Source: Flavihumibacter petaseus NBRC 106054
Lineage (GTDB): Bacteria; Bacteroidota; Bacteroidia; Chitinophagales; Chitinophagaceae
Assembly: GCF_000974785.1 (NCBI RefSeq)
Contig: NZ_BBWV01000002.1
Coordinates: 1,116,001 to 1,180,000 of the forward strand
Direction: 5' to 3'
Length of the DNA stretch: 64,000 nt
How positions within the stretch are numbered: the stretch's first letter is position 1; the number at the start of each line of letters is the position of its first letter. Both the position numbers and the translations under genes were made by a program. Below, in pieces: positions 8,423 through 16,444 of this stretch. The notes under the pieces were generated by a model, which did not search any database, was not told the DNA's origin, and saw only the letters and a program-made list of their open reading frames with translations.

Positions 8423-10603
8423 ATGTTATCACAACCTCTACAAGTGAGCTTCGAAGTAGGTGAGGGCCGTCAGGTCATCATCGAAACCGGCAAGCTGGCC
8501 CGCCAGGCCGACGGTGCAGTTACCGTTCGCCAGGGCAACTGTATTATCCTAGCTACCGTTGTTGCCAATAAAGAACCCAAAGAAGGTCAGTCCTTCTTCC
8601 CCCTGACGGTTGATTACCAGGAAAAGTTTGCCTCTGCCGGCCGCATTCCCGGCTCTTTCTTCAAAAGAGAAAGTAAACTTAATGACTATGAAGTGCTCAC
8701 CAGCCGTCTCATCGACCGCGCACTTCGCCCCCTTTTCCCGGAAGATTATTTTTGTGACGTACAGGTACTGGTTACCCTCGTTTCCAGCGATCCCGAAGTA
8801 ATGCCCGATGCACTTGCCTGTCTCGCTGCATCAGCGGCACTTGCCGTTTCAGATGTACCTGTTCAGGAAATCATTTCCGAAGTACGTGTTGCACGTATCG
8901 ATGGGAAGTTCATCGTTAACCCCCTTCGTTCAGAACTCGCGAAAGCCGACATGGACTTCATTATCGGTGCTACCGAGAAGAATATCATGATGGTGGAAGG
9001 TGAAGCAAAAGAGTGCCTGGAAGAAGACCTGATCAAAGCGATCGAGCTGGCACATGACGCCATCCGCGTTCAGGTAAAGGCCCAGCAGGAACTCCGCGAC
9101 AAGAAAGGTGTATCCGGCAAACGTGAATACAAGAAGCCGGAGCAAAACGAAGAGCTCCGTGCTAAAGTTGAAGCTTTCGCCAAGGAAAAAGTTTATGCTG
9201 TTGCGAAAAGCGCACTCTCCAAACATGAACGCAGTGACCGTTTCGATGAGATTGGCACAGCACTACAGGAGCAACTGAAAAAAGAATACGAAGTTGCAGA
9301 AGGTGAGGAGCTTGATTCCGCCATTTCCAAAAAAGCAAAAGGCTATTATGGCGACCTGCAGTATGATGTAGTGCGCGACATGATCCTGAATGACCGCGTT
9401 CGCCTTGATGGACGCGGCCTGGAGGATGTTCGCCCGCTGGCTATGGAAGTAGATGCGCTGCCTTCTCCCCATGGAGCAGCCCTGTTTACCCGCGGTGAAA
9501 CACAGTCACTCACTACCGTAACCCTTGGTACACCACTGGACGAGCTGCTGGTGGAAAGTGCTGCAGTTTCCGTTTATTCAAAATTCATCCTGCACTATAA
9601 CTTCCCGCCATTCTCTACCGGTGAAGTGAAAATGATGCGTGCACCCGGCCGCCGCGAAGTTGGTCACGGTAACCTGGCTATGCGTTCCCTGAAGCAGATG
9701 ATGCCTGGTGACGAATATCCGTACACTGTCAGGATTGTGAGTGATATCCTGGAGTCAAATGGTTCCTCGTCAATGGCTACCGTCTGTGCAGGTTCACTTG
9801 CTCTGATGGACGCAGGTGTTCCTTTCCCCAAACACGTTTCCGGTGTGGCAATGGGCCTGATTACCAAAGAAGGCAAATTTGCTGTACTGACCGATATCCT
9901 GGGTGATGAAGATCATCTTGGCGATATGGACTTTAAAGTAACAGGTACCCGTGAAGGAATTTGTGGTGTGCAGATGGACATTAAGGTTGACGGCCTCAGC
10001 ATGGATATCATGCGCCAGGCACTTGCTCAGGCAAACCGCGGACGGATGCATATCCTCAACGCCATGTACGAAGCTATCCCGGCTGCGCGCGGCGATGTTA
10101 AACCGCATGCTCCCCGCATGGTGAAACTATTCATCGATAAAGAATTCATCGGTGCCGTTATCGGACCTGGTGGTAAGGTGATCCAGGAAATGCAGCGTGA
10201 AACCGGAACCACTATCAATATTGAAGAAAAGAACAACCAGGGTGAAGTAAGCATCTTTGGTGCTAAAAAGGAAAATGTTGATAAGGCGGTTAACTGGATC
10301 AAAGGTATTGCTGCCCAGCCTACGGTTGGTGATACCTACGAAGCTACCGTGAAGTCAATTCAGCCTTATGGTGCGTTCGTGGAATTCCTGCCTGGCAAAC
10401 AAGGTTTGCTGCACATTTCCGAAGTGAGCTGGAAGCGTCTGGAAACACTTGAAGGTGTTCTGAAGGAAGGCGACGTGGTAAAAGTGAAACTGACCGGAAC
10501 TGATCCGAAGTCCGGCAAGTTCAAACTCAGCCGCAAAGTGCTGCTTCCCAAGCCTGAAGGCGCACCATCCGGTGGTCAGCAGCGTCCGGAAAGAAATGAC
10601 TAG
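8423..10603 (+). CDS. pnp: Polyribonucleotide nucleotidyltransferase (PNPase)
   Basis: 726 aa, full length. Two RNase PH-like domains flank an all-helical domain: the first starts FEVGEGRQVIIETGKLARQADGAV, the second has RLDGRGLEDVRPL and FTRGETQSL, and FKVTGTREGICGVQMDIK carries catalytic-site acidic residues. A KH domain follows (FIGAVIGPGGKVIQEM, about residues 575-630) and an S1 domain ends it (YGAFVEFLPGKQGLLHISEV). The enzyme degrades RNA 3'-to-5' with phosphate and forms a trimer in the cytoplasmic degradosome. A terminator follows the stop at once. No promoter box was identified in the 31 bases before it, so some read-through from rpsO is possible. Confidence 0.98.
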   Translation: MLSQPLQVSFEVGEGRQVIIETGKLARQADGAVTVRQGNCIILATVVANKEPKEGQSFFPLTVDYQEKFASAGRIPGSFFKRESKLNDYEVLTSRLIDRALRPLFPEDYFCDVQVLVTLVSSDPEVMPDALACLAASAALAVSDVPVQEIISEVRVARIDGKFIVNPLRSELAKADMDFIIGATEKNIMMVEGEAKECLEEDLIKAIELAHDAIRVQVKAQQELRDKKGVSGKREYKKPEQNEELRAKVEAFAKEKVYAVAKSALSKHERSDRFDEIGTALQEQLKKEYEVAEGEELDSAISKKAKGYYGDLQYDVVRDMILNDRVRLDGRGLEDVRPLAMEVDALPSPHGAALFTRGETQSLTTVTLGTPLDELLVESAAVSVYSKFILHYNFPPFSTGEVKMMRAPGRREVGHGNLAMRSLKQMMPGDEYPYTVRIVSDILESNGSSSMATVCAGSLALMDAGVPFPKHVSGVAMGLITKEGKFAVLTDILGDEDHLGDMDFKVTGTREGICGVQMDIKVDGLSMDIMRQALAQANRGRMHILNAMYEAIPAARGDVKPHAPRMVKLFIDKEFIGAVIGPGGKVIQEMQRETGTTINIEEKNNQGEVSIFGAKKENVDKAVNWIKGIAAQPTVGDTYEATVKSIQPYGAFVEFLPGKQGLLHISEVSWKRLETLEGVLKEGDVVKVKLTGTDPKSGKFKLSRKVLLPKPEGAPSGGQQRPERND

Positions 10604-10622
10604 ACTTTTATAAAATAATCTG

Positions 10623-10648
10623 ACCCCGATCACTGATCGGGGTTTTTT
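10623..10648 (+). terminator. Rho-independent terminator after pnp
   Basis: 8-bp GC-rich stem CCCCGATC / GATCGGGG (10624-10631, 10635-10642) with a 3-base loop and six Ts. It ends just 6 bases before the prmA start. Confidence 0.9.
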
Positions 10649-10654
10649 CTTGTT

Positions 10655-11470
10655 ATGATGAACTACCAACAGGTAACGATTACCGTAAGCGATCCTGAAC
10701 AACGCGATATCCTGATTGCACTACTGGCAGATATCGGTTACGAAGGCTTTACAGAGGAGCGGGACACCCTCAGGGGGTATATAGCCCTGCCTGAATTTGA
10801 CGAAGCGTTGCTACACGAAATTGTTGATCCCATGGCACTCTCTTTTACGTTGGAGACGATACCGCAACAGAATTGGAACGCAGCCTGGGAATCAAGTTTT
10901 GAGCCGGTGGTAGTTCCCGGTTTCTGCGCCGTGAGAGCCGATTTTCACGAGCCGCAGGAAGGTGTATTGTACGACATCGTGGTTACCCCAAAGATGAGTT
11001 TTGGCACCGGTCATCACGCTACTACTTTCCAGATGCTGGAAGCAATGGGAGAATTGGTTTTCAGCAGGAAGTCAGTTTTTGACTTCGGTACGGGTACGGG
11101 TGTTCTGGCAATACTTGCAGAAAAAATGGGTGCTGAAACTGTTCTCGCCATTGACAATGACGACTGGAGTATTGACAATGCCGGGGAAAACTTTTCCCGT
11201 AATGGTTGCAATAAAGTAGCTCTCAGGAAGGCAGAAAACCTGGACGGGGTGCAACCACAGGATATCATACTTGCAAACATTAACAAACGGGTGATCCTGC
11301 CATCACTGCCAGCTTTGAAACAATTGTTGAAACCAGATGGTGTATTGGTGATCAGCGGTTTATTGGCTGCCGACATACCAGATGCAGAAAATGCAATAGC
11401 ATCAGCCGGCCTGACGTTAATCAAAAAACAGGAAAAAGAAAGCTGGATTTGCTGGACATTGAAAGCCTGA
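10655..11470 (+). CDS. prmA: Ribosomal protein L11 methyltransferase
   Basis: 271 aa. The N-terminal substrate-recognition domain is short. The central linker has WNAAWESSFEPV, a hallmark of PrmA, then PKMSFGTGHHATTFQMLEA. The SAM-binding motif I is FDFGTGTGVLAILA (about residues 142-155), followed by AIDNDDWSIDNAGEN and the catalytic-type motif DIILANINKRVIL. It methylates lysines and the N-terminus of L11. The start is a tandem ATG (10655/10658) directly after the pnp terminator. No TAnnTTTG box fits in the six bases, so transcription probably comes from read-through or a promoter inside the end of pnp. Confidence 0.95.
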   Translation: MMNYQQVTITVSDPEQRDILIALLADIGYEGFTEERDTLRGYIALPEFDEALLHEIVDPMALSFTLETIPQQNWNAAWESSFEPVVVPGFCAVRADFHEPQEGVLYDIVVTPKMSFGTGHHATTFQMLEAMGELVFSRKSVFDFGTGTGVLAILAEKMGAETVLAIDNDDWSIDNAGENFSRNGCNKVALRKAENLDGVQPQDIILANINKRVILPSLPALKQLLKPDGVLVISGLLAADIPDAENAIASAGLTLIKKQEKESWICWTLKA

Positions 11471-11476
11471 TTTCCC

Positions 11477-11484
11477 TATTTTTG
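11477..11484 (+). promoter_or_regulatory. -7 promoter box TATTTTTG for plsY
   Basis: Exact TAnnTTTG match, 23 bases before the plsY ATG and 6 bases after the prmA stop. Confidence 0.6.
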
Positions 11485-11507
11485 AAAAATCCAACTCGAC
11501 CATTCGC

Positions 11508-12149
11508 ATGAAAGAGGCTCTGCTGATATTAATCGCCTATTGTATCGGCTCCATACCCACGGCAGTTTGGGTTAGTAAGCATTATTTCGGAATTGACATC
11601 CGGGATTATGGCAGCGGTAATGCCGGTGCTACCAATACTTTCAGGGTACTGGGTCCCCGTTGGGGTACCCTGGTGATGGTCATCGATGTGCTGAAAGGCC
11701 TCGCCGCAGTCAAGTTGTCTTTATTGCTTCCCTATTATCTCGAGAATGATATCGCATTAACCAATTTGCAGATGGGACTTGGTATTGCTGCCGTACTGGG
11801 TCACATCTTCCCGGTCTGGGCCGATTTTAAAGGTGGAAAAGGTGTGGCCACCCTGTTTGGACTGATCATTGGCATTTCACCCTGGACGGCCCTTTGCTGC
11901 TCCGGTGTTTTCCTCCTGGTGCTATACCTGACCCGGTTCGTATCACTAAGTTCTATACTTGCCAGCATTGCATTCCCGGTATTCATCCTGGTCATTTTTA
12001 ACGTAGACAATCACGCGTACCGGGTGTTCGCGATTGCGGTCGCCCTGCTCGTTATCCTCACCCACCAGAAGAACATCAGCAGGCTCTTCCGTGGAAGTGA
12101 GGGAAAAGTTCCCATCCTCAAATACCGCGACCGCCGCCGGAACAAATAA
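11508..12149 (+). CDS. plsY: Glycerol-3-phosphate acyltransferase PlsY
   Basis: 213 aa integral membrane protein. It transfers an acyl group from acyl-phosphate to glycerol-3-phosphate to make lysophosphatidate, the first step of phospholipid synthesis. PlsY signatures are visible: AYCIGSIPTAVWVSK, then DIRDYGSGNAGATNTFRVLG carrying the conserved SGN and GATN, GHIFPVWADFKGGKGVAT with the invariant FKGGKG, and a late helix VALLVILTHQKNISRL. Several membrane helices alternate with these loops. It is transcribed from its own promoter after prmA. Confidence 0.97.
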   Translation: MKEALLILIAYCIGSIPTAVWVSKHYFGIDIRDYGSGNAGATNTFRVLGPRWGTLVMVIDVLKGLAAVKLSLLLPYYLENDIALTNLQMGLGIAAVLGHIFPVWADFKGGKGVATLFGLIIGISPWTALCCSGVFLLVLYLTRFVSLSSILASIAFPVFILVIFNVDNHAYRVFAIAVALLVILTHQKNISRLFRGSEGKVPILKYRDRRRNK

Positions 12150-12204
12150 GAAGGGGTTGTAGAAATTATTCCCGGGGCTGGTATGTAAATTGAAAGGTTC
12201 CCTG

Positions 12205-12212
12205 CAAATTTG
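12205..12212 (+). promoter_or_regulatory. -7-like box CAAATTTG before the M48 protease
   Basis: One mismatch to TAnnTTTG. It ends 4 bases before ATG 12217, another candidate for a leaderless transcript. Confidence is limited by the mismatch. Confidence 0.4.
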
Positions 12213-12216
12213 CAAG

Positions 12217-13026
12217 ATGAAGAAGCTTATCTATACCCTGCTGATCGCAGCGTCGGTCACTTCCTGCAGTAAGAATCCCATTACCGGCCGTAACCAGTTG
12301 ACATTGTTCTCTGAATCAGAGATCCAGAGCATGGCGACACAGGAATACCAGCAATTCCTGTCACAGAATAAAGTAGTTGCTGCCAGCGCCAGCAAAGACG
12401 CTGAAATGGTGCGCCGTGTGGGCCAGCGGATTTCCAATGCCATTACCAGTTATTACAGTCAGAAAGGCCTTTCCAATGAATTGGCAGGGTATAAATGGGA
12501 GTACAACCTGGTGGATTCCAAAGAAGTAAATGCCTGGTGTATGCCGGGAGGCAAGATCGTGGTATATACGGGCCTGTTGCCCATTACCCAGAACGAAGCC
12601 GCACTGGCTGTTGTAATGGGCCACGAAATCGCCCACGCGCTGGCCAAGCATGGCAACGAACGCATGAGCCAGGGAATGGTGCAGCAACTGGGTGGCGTAG
12701 CGCTTTCAGTAGCTGTTGCCAACAAACCTGAGGCAACCCAGCAGATCTTTATGGGCGCCTATGGCCTCGGTAGCCAGTACGGTGCTGTTTTGCCTTTCTC
12801 CAGGAGCAATGAGCTGGAGGCCGATAAATACGGACTTCTCTTTTCAGCGATGGCAGGTTATAATCCCCAGGAAGCAATTCCGCTGTGGGAAAGAATGGCT
12901 GCAGCCAGCCAGGGCAACCGTCCTCCGGAATTTGCCAGTACGCACCCCGCAGAGGCTACCAGGATCGAAAAACTGAAGGAACTGATGCCGGAAGCTATGA
13001 AATATTACAAGCCGGTGGGCAAGTAA
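12217..13026 (+). CDS. M48-family zinc metalloprotease lipoprotein
   Basis: 269 aa from ATG 12217; nine upstream in-frame codons precede the promoter-like box and spoil the signal peptide. A lipoprotein signal is clear: MKKLIYTLLIAASVTSC, cleavage before Cys17. The protein has the M48 zinc motif MGHEIAHALAKH (HExxH), the downstream glutamate region SNELEADKYG as third ligand, and ASTHPAEATRIEKL near the end. It resembles periplasmic LoiP/BepA/YcaL-type proteases that act on outer-membrane protein quality control. The expected location is the periplasmic face of a membrane. No TPR domain, unlike BepA. Confidence 0.92.
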   Translation: MKKLIYTLLIAASVTSCSKNPITGRNQLTLFSESEIQSMATQEYQQFLSQNKVVAASASKDAEMVRRVGQRISNAITSYYSQKGLSNELAGYKWEYNLVDSKEVNAWCMPGGKIVVYTGLLPITQNEAALAVVMGHEIAHALAKHGNERMSQGMVQQLGGVALSVAVANKPEATQQIFMGAYGLGSQYGAVLPFSRSNELEADKYGLLFSAMAGYNPQEAIPLWERMAAASQGNRPPEFASTHPAEATRIEKLKELMPEAMKYYKPVGK

Positions 13027-13042
13027 TCCCTGCTTTTTTTTG

Positions 13043-13050
13043 TAAATTTG
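13043..13050 (+). promoter_or_regulatory. -7 promoter box TAAATTTG
   Basis: Exact TAnnTTTG match with T-rich sequence upstream, 42 bases before the start of the YdeI/OmdA-like gene at 13093. Confidence 0.65.
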
Positions 13051-13092
13051 CATCCCGCTATAATTATTCCTTCCAGTTAAATTATACCAGGT

Positions 13093-13764
13093 ATGTCGCA
13101 GAATTTATTCGAAAAATTGCAATACAACGAAGAAAAGAATCTGCTCATACAGGGCCTCCCGTCCTCCATCGAAAAGCAGTTCAGCAAAATGACCTTCGCT
13201 AAGAATGTCACTCCTTTGCTGAAAAGCAGAAGGATCGATTTTGCCCTGGTGTTTGCAATCAACGAAAACCAGTTGAATGGCATCCTGGAAGATGTTCTGC
13301 CGGCATTGCACGATGATTCAAAACTGTGGATTGCCTATCCCAAGTCTTCTTCCAAGATTGTCAGCAACCTGAATCGTGACTGCAGCTGGGATAAAGTAGT
13401 GAATGCCGGATATGAAGGCGTACGCCAGGTGGCGCTCGATTCTGTCTGGAGCGCGCTGCGGTTCAAAAGGGCTCAAAGGATCAAGGAGATGAGAAGGGCG
13501 TCGGCAAACGGCGGACAGCCTGCTCCCGTAGAAGGTGTTGATTTTGTAAACCGCACTGTTGATGCACCACCTGATCTTCAGAAGCTGCTGCAATTGAAAA
13601 AGAACAGGAAAGCCCACGAGTTTTTTGACACGCTTTCCTTTACCAACAAGAAAGAATATGCTGTGTGGATCACATCAGCAAAAAAAGAAGAAACACGTGT
13701 AGCCAGGGTAGAAGCAAGTCTTGAAAAATTATTGGCGGGCAAGAAGAATCCTTCCGAGAAATAA
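13093..13764 (+). CDS. Two-domain protein with C-terminal YdeI/OmdA-type domain
   Basis: 223 aa, no signal peptide or membrane segment. The C-terminal ~65 residues (PPDLQKLLQLKKNRKAHEFF, then LSFTNKKEYAVWI and AKKEETRVARVEASLEKLLAG) match the YdeI/OmdA (bacteriocin-protection, OmpD-associated) domain. The N-terminal ~140 residues include DFALVFAINENQLNGILEDV and KLWIAYPKSSSK, resembling the DUF3052-like fold that reports predicted catalytic inability of residues; this match is from memory and weak. Function is unknown; YdeI proteins have been linked to antimicrobial-peptide resistance in enterobacteria. It converges with dnaG after an 8-base gap. Confidence 0.7.
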   Translation: MSQNLFEKLQYNEEKNLLIQGLPSSIEKQFSKMTFAKNVTPLLKSRRIDFALVFAINENQLNGILEDVLPALHDDSKLWIAYPKSSSKIVSNLNRDCSWDKVVNAGYEGVRQVALDSVWSALRFKRAQRIKEMRRASANGGQPAPVEGVDFVNRTVDAPPDLQKLLQLKKNRKAHEFFDTLSFTNKKEYAVWITSAKKEETRVARVEASLEKLLAGKKNPSEK

Positions 13765-13772
13765 TATTCCGG

Positions 13773-15716
13773 TTATCTTACAATTACTGTTCCCAGGTGG
13801 AGCAGTAATTCTTTTTCCATCTTTTTCAGCGCCTGGTGGGTTTGCAGTAGTGTAATCTGTTCATCGGGTGTATGCGGCCGCGAAAGATCCGCCTGGTTTT
13901 CTTCGATCATTCTTTTGATCTTCCTGAGTTTCAGGTAACCCAGGGTGGAAGTAACTTCTTCCCGGTAGAGATCCTCGCGGGTACTCGCACTCATCTTGAA
14001 CTTATTCTTCCACTTGTCACTCACCTCATACTTCAATTCCAGCAGGCTTACCACTACCGAAGAGAGGGCCTGGTCTTCATGGTAAAAGAAACTTCGGGCA
14101 GTTGGTTCCAGTCCGCCTTCAAACCAGGTTCTGTAAGTTTGAACAACCTGCACAAGGCTTGCATTATCCAGAAGTTCTTCATCCAGTTCCTCCAGGATAT
14201 GGTTTGCAACGAGGTGCTGGTCATCCCATGGTTTCAAGCCAAATTCAATCAGGGCCCTGACAACTGCCCGTTCCTGCATTTCATCGCGGATCAGCAGTTG
14301 AAAGCTCTCGTCTTCCCCCTGGATATTGTCAGGTGGAAATTCTCCGGCACCAAAATCCTGGAACTGTTCCTCAGTTGGCTGCCACTTGCTTTCCTCTTTG
14401 CTGACCCTTTCGCGGATGAACTTGTTAACGAGGTGAATCAGGCCGGCTTCATCGATCTGCAGCAATCCCGCACATTGGCGGATATAGTCCTGTTGCCGGG
14501 TAAAGTCTTCTGCTTTATTGATGCGTGACAACGTTTCCGCGATCTGGTTGACCACGGTAGCTTTTTTTATACTGTCATTTCCGGCATCTTTCAGGGCTAC
14601 TTCCAGCTGGAAGAGAATAAAGTCTTTCTTGTTCCCCGAAACAAAATCGCGGAAGGCCGCCGCACCTACTTTGTTGACGTAGCTGTCCGGATCTTCCTTG
14701 TCAGGGATAAGCACAAGTTTCACATTAAGCCCTTCCTCCAGCGCCATGTCCAATCCCCTGAGGGCTGCCTTGATACCCGCTGCATCGCCATCGTAAATGA
14801 TCGTCAGGTTGTCGGTATATTTTCTTACCAGCCGGATCTGATCAGTGGTCAGGGAAGTTCCGCCGCTGGCGACAACATTTTCTATACCGGCCTGGTGAAG
14901 ACTGACAACATCCGTATAGCCTTCCACGAGCAGGCACTCGTCCAGTTTGTCGACGCTCTGCCGGGCGAAATACATACCGTACAGGATCCGGCTTTTGAGA
15001 TAGATTTCGTTTTCCGGAGTGTTGATATACTTTGGCGCCTTGTCGTTCTTGCGGATGATTCTTGCGCCGAATCCAAGCACCTTTCCATTGGTATTGTGAA
15101 CAGGGAAAATGATCCGTCCCCGGTAATTGTCCACCAGGTCATCATTCCTTACAGCAGCAAGTCCGGATTTGACCAGGAGTTCAGGGTTGTATTGTTCCCG
15201 CAGCGCCTCTGTTACAAAAGCTTTGCGGTCTTCCTTGCAGTAACCGATTTGAAACTTTTCAAGGATGGCGGGGTTGAATCCCCTTTCTTCGAGATAAGAC
15301 ATGCCCACTGCCTGGCCTTCCTCATCTTCTTTCAGCACACGGCTGAAATAACGTTGAGCAAACTGGTTCAGGATATAAAGACTTTCTGCCGCCTGTTGCT
15401 GTTCCCTTTGTGCCGGGCTGACCGCTGTTTCTTCCACTTCTACGCCATACCGGCCGGCAAGCCAGCGAAGCGCCTCCACGTAACTCAGTTTTTCGTGATC
15501 CATCACAAAACTGACCGTATTGCCGCTTTTTCCGCACCCAAAGCATTTGTAGATCTCTTTGGTAGGCGAAACAGTAAAACTGGGCGTTTTTTCATTGTGG
15601 AAGGGACAGAGTCCCAGGTAATTGGTCCCCCTTTTTTTCAGTTTTACGAAACTGCCCACCACATCGATGATATCGATACGGCTGAGAATCTGTTGTATGG
15701 TTTCCTGGGTGATCAA
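13773..15716 (-). CDS. dnaG: DNA primase
   Basis: About 647 aa from TTG 15716. The frame stays open upstream to 15842, but those 42 residues (a Phe-rich low-quality stretch) have no counterpart in DnaG, whose usual N-terminus is the ITQETIQQILSRIDIIDVVG segment. Zinc-binding domain: CPFHNEKTPSF with CFGCGKSGN. The TOPRIM catalytic core has EGYTDVVSLHQAG and YDGDAAG. The C-terminal ~150 residues are the variable helicase-interacting region. The enzyme lays down RNA primers for replication. The start codon choice matters, as an ATG start would need the improbable extension. Confidence 0.95.
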   Translation of the reverse strand: MITQETIQQILSRIDIIDVVGSFVKLKKRGTNYLGLCPFHNEKTPSFTVSPTKEIYKCFGCGKSGNTVSFVMDHEKLSYVEALRWLAGRYGVEVEETAVSPAQREQQQAAESLYILNQFAQRYFSRVLKEDEEGQAVGMSYLEERGFNPAILEKFQIGYCKEDRKAFVTEALREQYNPELLVKSGLAAVRNDDLVDNYRGRIIFPVHNTNGKVLGFGARIIRKNDKAPKYINTPENEIYLKSRILYGMYFARQSVDKLDECLLVEGYTDVVSLHQAGIENVVASGGTSLTTDQIRLVRKYTDNLTIIYDGDAAGIKAALRGLDMALEEGLNVKLVLIPDKEDPDSYVNKVGAAAFRDFVSGNKKDFILFQLEVALKDAGNDSIKKATVVNQIAETLSRINKAEDFTRQQDYIRQCAGLLQIDEAGLIHLVNKFIRERVSKEESKWQPTEEQFQDFGAGEFPPDNIQGEDESFQLLIRDEMQERAVVRALIEFGLKPWDDQHLVANHILEELDEELLDNASLVQVVQTYRTWFEGGLEPTARSFFYHEDQALSSVVVSLLELKYEVSDKWKNKFKMSASTREDLYREEVTSTLGYLKLRKIKRMIEENQADLSRPHTPDEQITLLQTHQALKKMEKELLLHLGTVIVR

Positions 15717-15841
15717 ATGTGAGCGGACGGGCAATTTACGACGAAACGAATGCGCGTGCCCGGCTTTCCCGAAAAAAAAGAATGTATTTTTAATCCGGTC
15801 CGCAACCGGACTGATCCCAGCTACGTAAAGGGGAGTATTCA

Positions 15842-16444
15842 ATGGTTTCCGGAGACGCCCAACAGTCGGATCTGCAAGCGCTTATCGATGGATGCATTCG
15901 TAAAGAGCGTGAAAGTCAATCGGCACTCTATGCCCGTTTTTTTGGCTATGGCCATACTGTGTGCCATCGCTACGTATCCAATGATGCCGATGCCATTGAA
16001 GTAATAAACGATGCATTCCTGAAAATCTTCCAGGAACTGCGGAATTTCAGACCGCAGCAACCCTCCCTGGAAAATGCCCTGAAAGCCTGGATCAGAAGGA
16101 TATTTATCAATACTTCCATTGATCACCTGCGCAAACGCAAAGTCAGGACCTTCTGGCTGGGGGAAGATGTCGATACTCGTGAATGGCTGGCGGTTCCGCC
16201 ACAGGGGCTGGACCGTCTTTCGCATGAAGAGTTACTGAAAATGATTGGCAAACTTTCCCCGGCTTACCGGCTTGTATTTAACCTGTTTGTTATAGATGGT
16301 TGTTCCCATGAAGAGATCGCTAAAATGTTGAAAATATCTGTAGGTGCTTCAAAAAGCAACCTTGCGCGTGCACGGACCAATCTCCAGCGAATGATCCTGC
16401 AGGCGCAACCCCAAATCCTAAACCATGGACAAAGAGCAATTTAA
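15842..16444 (+). CDS. ECF-type RNA polymerase sigma factor
   Basis: 200 aa. Region 2 is at about residues 20-95 (ALYARFFGYGHTVCHRYVSN, AIEVINDAFLKIFQEL, and IRRIFINTSIDHLRKRK as the region 2.3-2.4 helix); region 4 is at about 128-185 (LLKMIGKLSPAYRLVFNLFV, DGCSHEEIAKMLKISVGASK, NLARARTNLQRM). The absence of regions 1 and 3 makes it group 4 (ECF). Its last 20 bases overlap the start of the next gene in another frame, so the two are cotranscribed and probably form a sigma/regulator pair. Divergent from dnaG across about 125 bases; no clear TAnnTTTG box was seen before it, which would fit self-regulation by the ECF factor (inference). Confidence 0.93.
   Translation: MVSGDAQQSDLQALIDGCIRKERESQSALYARFFGYGHTVCHRYVSNDADAIEVINDAFLKIFQELRNFRPQQPSLENALKAWIRRIFINTSIDHLRKRKVRTFWLGEDVDTREWLAVPPQGLDRLSHEELLKMIGKLSPAYRLVFNLFVIDGCSHEEIAKMLKISVGASKSNLARARTNLQRMILQAQPQILNHGQRAI

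Noticed and set aside
13773-15842. Longer dnaG starting at ATG 15842
   Set aside because: The extra 42 residues have no family counterpart and would consume the whole interval to the sigma-factor gene.
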